A stretch of DNA of 64,000 bases from Chryseobacterium geocarposphaerae (lineage in GTDB: Bacteria; Bacteroidota; Bacteroidia; Flavobacteriales; Weeksellaceae), in NCBI RefSeq assembly GCF_002797535.1, contig NZ_PGFD01000001.1, positions 868,001 through 932,000 on the forward strand, read 5' to 3'. Shown here in pieces: positions 59,160 through 64,000 of the stretch (position 1 is the first letter of the stretch; every line of letters begins with the position of its first letter). The notes beneath the pieces were generated by a model. The model was not told the origin of the DNA and ran no database searches. It saw only the letters and a list, made by a program, of their open reading frames with translations. Position numbers and translations under genes: made by a program.

Positions 59160-61729
59160 AAAGGATACCCGAAACCAATATTAAATGTAGGCTTCAAAGG
59201 GTTAAATTCCTTAAATCTCCATTTTTCTCCCTGAGGTTTATTCGGATCATAAATTTTGTAGGCAAAGTCAAATCTAAGTTTGATATAAGCGATATTTAGC
59301 CTTATCCCGACACCGCTACCTACACCAACCTGTCCCAAAAATTTATTGAACTTAAACTGATCATTAAATCCGTTATCTCTTAGACTCCAGATGTTACCGA
59401 TATCGGTAAAAACAGCTCCTTCATACATATCATTAAAAGGAACCCGGTATTCTATATTGGTAGTCAGTTTCAGGTTATCCATAACGTAAGTACGTACTTT
59501 TTCATCCACCTGAGAATCTGCAGGTCCTAAACCTCCGAAAACAGTCCAGGCTCTGATATCATTCGGACCTCCGTTAATATATGAACGAATCACCGGCATT
59601 GAAGAAGAGTTTCCATAAGGAATTCCTATTCCTACAAATTGTCTTAGTACCAATGTTTGCTCTCCAAACTTGAAATATTTTCTTATATCAAAATCAAATT
59701 TTACAAATTGAGAGTAAGGTACTCCAAATATGGTGCGTTGAGGGTTGGATGCCACAACACTTTCTTCTCTTTTCTGGTTAAAAATACTAGGAATGTTACC
59801 TGCCAATTCTACCTTCCCATTAAAATAGAATGGATTCTCATAGTCTTTTTTTGCAATTTCATTATAAATAAAATTATAAATCATTGAAGAAATGATCACA
59901 TCCTGTGTCTGTCTGTCTTTATTGATCAAAGACTGATGGAAGCTGTTCAGATTATTTGCCTGCTCTGTACCAAGACTGTTTTTATAGTCGTTATTATTAA
60001 TGATCATTCCCGAAACTTCATCCCCTGAAAGTAAGCCATTATCATACTTTTGTTTAGTATCGGGGTCAAATAAAAAGTAATCCTTAAATACTTCGTCTCT
60101 GATTATGGCATCATTTACGAAGTAATCGTAATAAGCACTTTTATTCTTGGTTAAACTCAATTGCAGATTAAATAATGTCAGTTTATGGGTAACCCTGTCA
60201 TTCACATTGGCTGCATAATTAAGCCCTGTATTAAAGTTGATTCTACCCAATCCAATATTATTCTGAATAGATGATCCTAAAAGAATAGAAGTAGTAGGAG
60301 TGTAACGTTTAGGAATCAGCTTGTAATAATTGAAAGGAAGTAACAATCTGGGGAAATTAAGAGCAACCTGGGCCGTCAATTCATAAGCTAAAATTCTTTT
60401 ATCCAGGTTTTTAGGATTTTTAACCGAACCGAAAGTTCCTGCCACACTGGTCGATAAGTTTTCTGCTCCTCCAAAAACATTCCGGGTGGTTAAATCTACA
60501 GATGGGGCAACCCCAAAATTCAAAATCGGTGAATAATTAACGTCTGTAGCTACTTTTATATCATATTTGTCAAGTGGTTTTAAAACATACAGAACATCAA
60601 CTATACTATCATTCGGAGCAGTTCCGCCACCACGCCTTAAGGAATCCTTCGCTTTCAGAATACTGAAGTTGTTCATTGACAGGATATTCCTTTTTGTTAC
60701 ATCAAGCTGTTTCTGATCATAAATAGACTTCGGGGCTACAATAATTGATCTCCATAATGCAGGAGTTTTATACTGCTCATTTATTTTATGAAATCTTATT
60801 CTTCGTAAACTGTCTTTTTTTGTATTCTTGGGAAAATCGCTCATTCTGTCTACGATGGCTACATCTACATTTCCTATAGTTGCAATTTTATAAGGTGTAT
60901 TTACAGAATCTTTATGAATTTCCAAGGTTAAAGGTACATTTTTAGTGCTCTTCAAAGAGTCTGCTACAAAGCTGACTTCTTCTCCCGAAACATTAAATTT
61001 ATAATATCCCTGACTTCTCATTAGATCATTAATCCTATTGACTTCCTTTTCCAATATGGTCTGGTCAAGAATTTGTCCTGATCTGATAAGGCTTTTATTT
61101 ATATTCAGCTGATAATTTGCTTTTATTCCCGGATCAGGAATGTTATAGTAATATTCTTTAATGAATGTAGGATCATTATGTTTAATATAATAGATTGTCT
61201 GAGCCTTTTTGGAAGTGGAGTCAGTTACATTTTTAAAGTTCACTTTTGCATCCCAATATCCTCTGTATCCCATTCTGTTTTCAATGGATTCCGCTCCTTT
61301 TTCCGTTTTTGTAGGATCTAAAATTACGGGCGCAGATCCCCATTTATGATATAATCTATCCCAAAATAAGCTTTTCCCGACACTGCTTTTCATATCATAT
61401 TTCAAGAAAAGAGAATCTCTGAGTTTTTGATTTCTCATTTCATTGGGATAACTCATATATTCATTAAAAAACTCGTCATATTTCGGATCAGCAGCATTAT
61501 ACAGCCATAAACTCAACGGCATAAAAAGAAACTGCTTTTTATTAGGCTTTTGCTGTACATATCCCTTTAATTCACTATCAAAAGGCTGTTTTTCATCTTC
61601 AAACTCAAATGAATTTTTAGTAAGCAAATATTCTCCATCCGGAACTTTTTTGGTGGTACTACAAGCATAAAGCAACCCTACAAATGTTGCAAATGATATA
61701 ATTTTATAATATTTTTGAGGAGAATTCAT
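59156..61729 (-). CDS. tamL: TamL: TamA-like outer-membrane assembly lipoprotein
   Basis: An 857-residue protein with a lipobox (L-L-Y-A-C23-S-T-T), two or three POTRA-like domains in the first half (D-S-T-S-K-K-A-Q-T-I-Y-Y and V-F-Y/K-I-A-T-I-G-N-V-D-V segments) and a C-terminal 16-strand barrel of the BamA/TamA type (D-I-R-A-W-T-V-F-G-G-L-G, G-V-G-S-G-V-G-I-R-L-N, ending F-N-I-G-F-G-Y-P-F). The lipidated form is the one known in Bacteroidota as TamL, which assists outer-membrane protein insertion. The ATG at 61729 begins the lipoprotein signal and lies three bases from the divergent trmH start. Confidence 0.93.
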   Translation of the reverse strand: MNSPQKYYKIISFATFVGLLYACSTTKKVPDGEYLLTKNSFEFEDEKQPFDSELKGYVQQKPNKKQFLFMPLSLWLYNAADPKYDEFFNEYMSYPNEMRNQKLRDSLFLKYDMKSSVGKSLFWDRLYHKWGSAPVILDPTKTEKGAESIENRMGYRGYWDAKVNFKNVTDSTSKKAQTIYYIKHNDPTFIKEYYYNIPDPGIKANYQLNINKSLIRSGQILDQTILEKEVNRINDLMRSQGYYKFNVSGEEVSFVADSLKSTKNVPLTLEIHKDSVNTPYKIATIGNVDVAIVDRMSDFPKNTKKDSLRRIRFHKINEQYKTPALWRSIIVAPKSIYDQKQLDVTKRNILSMNNFSILKAKDSLRRGGGTAPNDSIVDVLYVLKPLDKYDIKVATDVNYSPILNFGVAPSVDLTTRNVFGGAENLSTSVAGTFGSVKNPKNLDKRILAYELTAQVALNFPRLLLPFNYYKLIPKRYTPTTSILLGSSIQNNIGLGRINFNTGLNYAANVNDRVTHKLTLFNLQLSLTKNKSAYYDYFVNDAIIRDEVFKDYFLFDPDTKQKYDNGLLSGDEVSGMIINNNDYKNSLGTEQANNLNSFHQSLINKDRQTQDVIISSMIYNFIYNEIAKKDYENPFYFNGKVELAGNIPSIFNQKREESVVASNPQRTIFGVPYSQFVKFDFDIRKYFKFGEQTLVLRQFVGIGIPYGNSSSMPVIRSYINGGPNDIRAWTVFGGLGPADSQVDEKVRTYVMDNLKLTTNIEYRVPFNDMYEGAVFTDIGNIWSLRDNGFNDQFKFNKFLGQVGVGSGVGIRLNIAYIKLRFDFAYKIYDPNKPQGEKWRFKEFNPLKPTFNIGFGYPF
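61687..61717 (+). promoter_or_regulatory. Promoter of the TrmH/SpoU gene inside the tamL coding region
   Basis: TTG (61687-61689), 20-base spacer, TATTTTTG (61710-61717), a full consensus match. The start site near 61724 leaves a leader of only nine bases. The tamL promoter has a matching TATTTTTG on the minus strand at 61790-61797, inside the trmH coding region. Confidence 0.7.
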
Positions 61730-61732
61730 AAA

Positions 61733-62461
61733 ATGCTTACAGCTCATACAATAAAAATTTTACAGTCTTTAGATAAAAAGAAGTTCAGACAAAAATACAA
61801 TTTGTTTTTGGTTGAAGGTAATAAAACCATTCGAGAACTCTTCAATTCTAACTTTAAAATTAAAGAAATATTCTCTACCGATCCGCAAAAATTAGACCAC
61901 GTCAATGTCCCTGTTACTCATATCTCTGAAAATGAATTGAAAAAAATAAGTTTTCTGATGAATCCTAAAGATTCTGTAGCTGTTTGTTATCTGAATGAAG
62001 AGCAAAATGAAATAAAAGATCAAAAAATTCAGCTGGTTTTAGATGGTATTCAGGATCCAGGCAATTTAGGAACCATTATCCGTTTAGCAGATTGGTTTGG
62101 GATAGAACAGATCATTTGCAGTGAGGATACGGTAGATTTTTATAATCCTAAGGTAATCCAGGCTACAATGGGCTCATTTACGAGAGTGAATGTTGTTTAT
62201 ACCGCTCTTACACCATACCTTTCCAATACCAAAAACATCAACGTAGGAACAGATATGATAGGAGAGAACCTTTATACTTTTGAAAAACCTGAACATTTAA
62301 ATTTAATTTTAGGAAATGAAGGAAACGGGATGCGCCCGGAAACCGAAAAATTACTTCAAAAAAACATCACTATTCCAAGATTCGGAAAATCTCAGTCTAC
62401 GGAAAGTCTGAATGTCTCTATGGCTGCAGGAATTATTTTAGGTCAATTATTCTCAAAATAA
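61733..62461 (+). CDS. TrmH/SpoU-family RNA 2'-O-methyltransferase
   Basis: A 242-residue SPOUT protein. N-terminal substrate-binding part (F-L-V-E-G-N-K-T-I-R-E-L), then the knot domain with D-G-I-Q-D-P-G-N-L-G-T-I-I-R, L-I-L-G-N-E-G-N-G-M and L-N-V-S-M-A-A-G-I-I-L-G (motifs 1 to 3, SAM binding). It methylates a ribose 2'-OH in rRNA or tRNA; the exact site is not predictable. It starts just three bases from the divergent TamL start. Confidence 0.93.
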   Translation: MLTAHTIKILQSLDKKKFRQKYNLFLVEGNKTIRELFNSNFKIKEIFSTDPQKLDHVNVPVTHISENELKKISFLMNPKDSVAVCYLNEEQNEIKDQKIQLVLDGIQDPGNLGTIIRLADWFGIEQIICSEDTVDFYNPKVIQATMGSFTRVNVVYTALTPYLSNTKNINVGTDMIGENLYTFEKPEHLNLILGNEGNGMRPETEKLLQKNITIPRFGKSQSTESLNVSMAAGIILGQLFSK

Positions 62462-62498
62462 AAAAGAGGTCAGAAAATAGCATTTCTGACCTCTTTTT
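62461..62498. terminator. Bidirectional intrinsic terminator
   Basis: Perfect 16-bp stem (AAAAAGAGGTCAGAAA and its complement) with a six-base loop and T tracts. The outer bases overlap the end of the convergent gene by one base. Confidence 0.9.
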
Positions 62499-62995
62499 TA
62501 AATCAACTGTTCCAGACTTGAAACACTTTTATTTTTCTGGTATTCTTCCAGTTTTTTTCTTACCATTTTTAATGCAATAGGAGCAATATAGATTAGAGCC
62601 GCACCTATTAATTTTTTCTTCCAATTGGAACTTCCCATATTCTTTTTTGCGTAATTTCCTACAAGAGCGGTTACTCCCAGTTTTACCACACTATCCAAAG
62701 CGTTTCCTTTAAATGCAGAAGTAGCAATTCCTAAAGCTGTATTCTTATTCATAAATACATCTTTCACTTCAGTAGCAAGTTGCTTGGCAATTACATCTTT
62801 TCTTAAAACGATTTTCTCATCTCCATCTTCATCTACTTTCTCCTGCAGATACTGATCCGTAAGTCCGTTCGTAAATGCACTTAAACTTTCTTTTGTATTT
62901 TTAAAAGTTAATAGTCCTTCTAAATCATTAATTTCGTTTTTTAATAATTTTTTCTTGATTCTTAACTCCTGTATGCTCTCATATTTTGCACTCAT
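62498..62995 (-). CDS. Conserved protein of unknown function, last gene of the YtxH/holin-like cluster
   Basis: A 165-residue protein with an N-terminal helical part (M-S-A-K-Y-E-S-I-Q-E-L-R-I-K-K-K), a central region with a possible membrane segment (L-G-V-T-A-L-V-G-N-Y) and a second hydrophobic stretch (L-I-G-A-A-L-I-Y-I-A-P-I-A-L), then a basic tail. I do not recognise a domain. It starts four bases after the holin-like gene stop, so the two are co-transcribed and probably act together in the envelope. Confidence 0.6.
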   Translation of the reverse strand: MSAKYESIQELRIKKKLLKNEINDLEGLLTFKNTKESLSAFTNGLTDQYLQEKVDEDGDEKIVLRKDVIAKQLATEVKDVFMNKNTALGIATSAFKGNALDSVVKLGVTALVGNYAKKNMGSSNWKKKLIGAALIYIAPIALKMVRKKLEEYQKNKSVSSLEQLI

Positions 62996-62998
62996 GGT

Positions 62999-63307
62999 CT
63001 AATGATTTAAAAATTTTATTACCTTATCTGCTACAGAATATACTATTTTTTGTTTGAAAACTGCAATGAAGATCATAATAACAAAATAAAATGCAGCAAC
63101 AATTAAAAAACCGTAAGAAGTATTATCCAGTGCTTTTCCTATAAGAAATGCTATTCCAAAATTAAAAAGAATAATGAAAAATGCAAAAGCAACCAGCATG
63201 ATGACAAGATAAGTAATAATACCCGCGGAAAGCGAAGATTTCTCCGTAGCTTCCAGTTTCAGCAGATCTATCCTTTTCGATGCATATTCTTTAATAGTTT
63301 CTATCAT
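62999..63307 (-). CDS. Holin-like (Phage_holin_3_6-type) small membrane protein
   Basis: A 102-residue protein with two membrane helices (L-V-I-M-L-V-A-F-A-F-F-I-I-L-F and F-L-I-V-A-A-F-Y-F-V-I-M-I-F) and charged ends. The Pfam name refers to phage holins, but this version is found in bacterial envelope clusters with YtxH, and no phage genes are near. It likely aids membrane stress tolerance. It follows the YtxH gene across a terminator. Confidence 0.75.
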   Translation of the reverse strand: MIETIKEYASKRIDLLKLEATEKSSLSAGIITYLVIMLVAFAFFIILFNFGIAFLIGKALDNTSYGFLIVAAFYFVIMIFIAVFKQKIVYSVADKVIKFLNH

Positions 63308-63331
63308 TGTTTTTGTTTAAAGTTACAAAAA

Positions 63332-63358
63332 AAGGAACTTTAGTTCACAAAGTTCCTT
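63332..63358 (-). terminator. Intrinsic terminator between YtxH and the holin-like gene
   Basis: AAGGAACTTT / AAAGTTCCTT stem with a short loop and seven T on the minus strand. Part of the transcripts from the YtxH gene would end here. Confidence 0.8.
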
Positions 63359-63386
63359 CTTATAATTTACTCAAAAAATAAATTAT

Positions 63387-63737
63387 TTATGATTTCAGAT
63401 CATTCAATTCTGCTTCTACATCTTTTACAACATCTGTAGTTTTAGCAACTATCTGATCTTTATATTTATCATAGCCATCCTTTACAGTATGAGCTACACT
63501 ATTTGCTGTTTCTTTAAAAGTAGACGAGATACTGCTATACTGATCTTTTACCTTTTCAGAAACTTCTCCGTACTTATTTTTAGCCTGATCTTTCAGATCA
63601 TTTGCTTTATTTTTAATTTTCTTTCTTGTTTCTTTACCTTCTTCCGGAGCATAAAGCATTCCTAAAATAACTCCTGCAGCAGCTCCTGCAAGAAGTCCTG
63701 CTAAAATTCCAGCTGTATTGTTTCCTTTTCTAGACAT
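63387..63737 (-). CDS. YtxH-domain protein
   Basis: A 116-residue protein. The N-terminal G-L-L-A-G-A-A-A-G-V-I-L-G-M-L-Y-A-P-E-E-G-K-E-T-R is the YtxH hallmark: a glycine-rich membrane helix followed by A-P-x-x-G-x-x-x-R. The rest is an alternating Lys/Glu helical region that may be a coiled coil. YtxH proteins are linked to general stress in Firmicutes. It leads a small envelope cluster. Confidence 0.88.
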   Translation of the reverse strand: MSRKGNNTAGILAGLLAGAAAGVILGMLYAPEEGKETRKKIKNKANDLKDQAKNKYGEVSEKVKDQYSSISSTFKETANSVAHTVKDGYDKYKDQIVAKTTDVVKDVEAELNDLKS

Positions 63738-63830
63738 TTCTTGTTTTTTTAATAGTTAATAAATTAGTTTTTACGATAAAAATAATTACAATTAACATAC
63801 CAAAGGAAGGAAAAAGGCTATTAAAAATTG

Positions 63831-64000
63831 TTAAATCTTCTGAATATAAGCCAGTATACTTTCTATGGTCTGTTCTTTAGTAAGAAGACTGTTGTCTATG
63901 ACAATGGCATCATCGGCCTGCCTTAATGGCGCAATTTCTCTTTCACTGTCTATTCTGTCACGTTCAATCAGATTGTCTTTTACCTGCTGCTCTTCAGCCT
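63831..64000 (-). CDS. cmk: Cytidylate kinase, C-terminal part (5' end outside window)
   Basis: The frame is open to the right edge. It reads R-D-R-I-D-S-E-R-E-I-A-P-L-R-Q-A-D-D-A-I-V-I-D and ends L-A-Y-I-Q-K-I before the TAA at 63831-63833. The R-x-x-x-D-S-x-R motif followed by A-P-L-x-x-A-x-D-A is the C-terminal signature of CMP kinase, which phosphorylates CMP and dCMP with ATP. The phosphate-binding N-terminal loop is outside the window. It is followed by the YtxH gene on the same strand. Confidence 0.9.
   Translation of the reverse strand, partial: AEEQQVKDNLIERDRIDSEREIAPLRQADDAIVIDNSLLTKEQTIESILAYIQKI

Noticed and set aside
62999-63307. Holin name as a sign of prophage
   Set aside because: No lysin, terminase, capsid or integrase genes are near, and this family is found in non-phage envelope clusters with YtxH.

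Overview
The window looks like chromosomal DNA of a Chryseobacterium-type bacterium (Bacteroidota, Flavobacteriia, Weeksellaceae). The evidence is AT-rich DNA, flavobacterial promoters (TTTG / TAnnTTTG) instead of strong Shine-Dalgarno sites, a type IX secretion (T9SS) C-terminal sorting domain, a TamA-like lipoprotein (TamL), DUF2490 next to a TonB-dependent receptor, an S9 peptidase with an export signal, and an E1-alpha/E2 pyruvate dehydrogenase pair with no E1-beta beside it. I saw no rRNA, tRNA, CRISPR array, insertion sequence or prophage. This is core and envelope-rich chromosome with small regulatory modules.

Layout. 1-9.5 kb: methyltransferase tail, a frameshifted T9SS-exported protein, a Crp-like regulator with an SMR exporter, LacI regulator, Era, DoxX, S9 peptidase, HAD phosphatase, a second Crp-like regulator and a GNAT. 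9.6-16.4 kb (minus strand): secreted metalloprotease-like protein, MATE exporter, a sigma-54-type response regulator lacking a DNA-binding domain, YggS, polysaccharide deacetylase. 15.7-20.4 kb: a probable metal-export operon of thioesterase, HMA-AraC sensor, CopA with four extra metal ribbons, and DUF72. 20.6-25 kb: RRM protein, BlaI-like regulator, PAP2 protein, pdhA and pdhC. 25.2-32.2 kb: LolD, L,D-transpeptidase-like lipoprotein, RadC, a FemAB/GNAT-like protein, soluble pyrophosphatase, and a membrane pyrophosphatase fused to an OmpA domain. 32.3-40.3 kb: aminotransferase, M28 peptidase, VOC proteins, an HxlR/DsbA-like divergent pair with a clear operator, SDR, AraC and an NAD(P)H-binding protein. 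40.4-48 kb: UvrA, TonB receptor, DUF2490, HD protein, LuxR regulator. 48-54.5 kb: MarR-controlled beta-oxidation operon (FadN type, thiolase, acyl-CoA dehydrogenase) interrupted by a four-helix-bundle gene. 54.6-64 kb: iron/cobalamin-type ABC importer parts, TlpA-like thioredoxin, PaaE-like reductase, SanA-like protein, TamL, TrmH/SpoU methyltransferase, a YtxH/holin-like envelope cluster and the end of cytidylate kinase.

How genes work together. Several regulator/target pairs can be read from the DNA. HxlR with the DsbA-like lipoprotein shares three TAGTTTCC half-sites. MarR with the fad operon has two TATGCATGCATA palindromes. The HMA-AraC sensor lies next to CopA. Pyrophosphate is handled by a soluble enzyme and, just downstream, a membrane ion pump that carries a peptidoglycan-binding domain. 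TamL and TrmH start codons lie back to back with three bases between them, so each promoter must lie inside the other gene. A family of imperfect palindromic intergenic elements (GTCATnCTGA...CGAAG...) recurs four times. No wholly unknown multigene system stands out. The best candidates for new biology are the pyrophosphatase-OmpA fusion, the metal-ribbon CopA with its HMA-AraC sensor, and the mobile-looking four-helix-bundle cassette.
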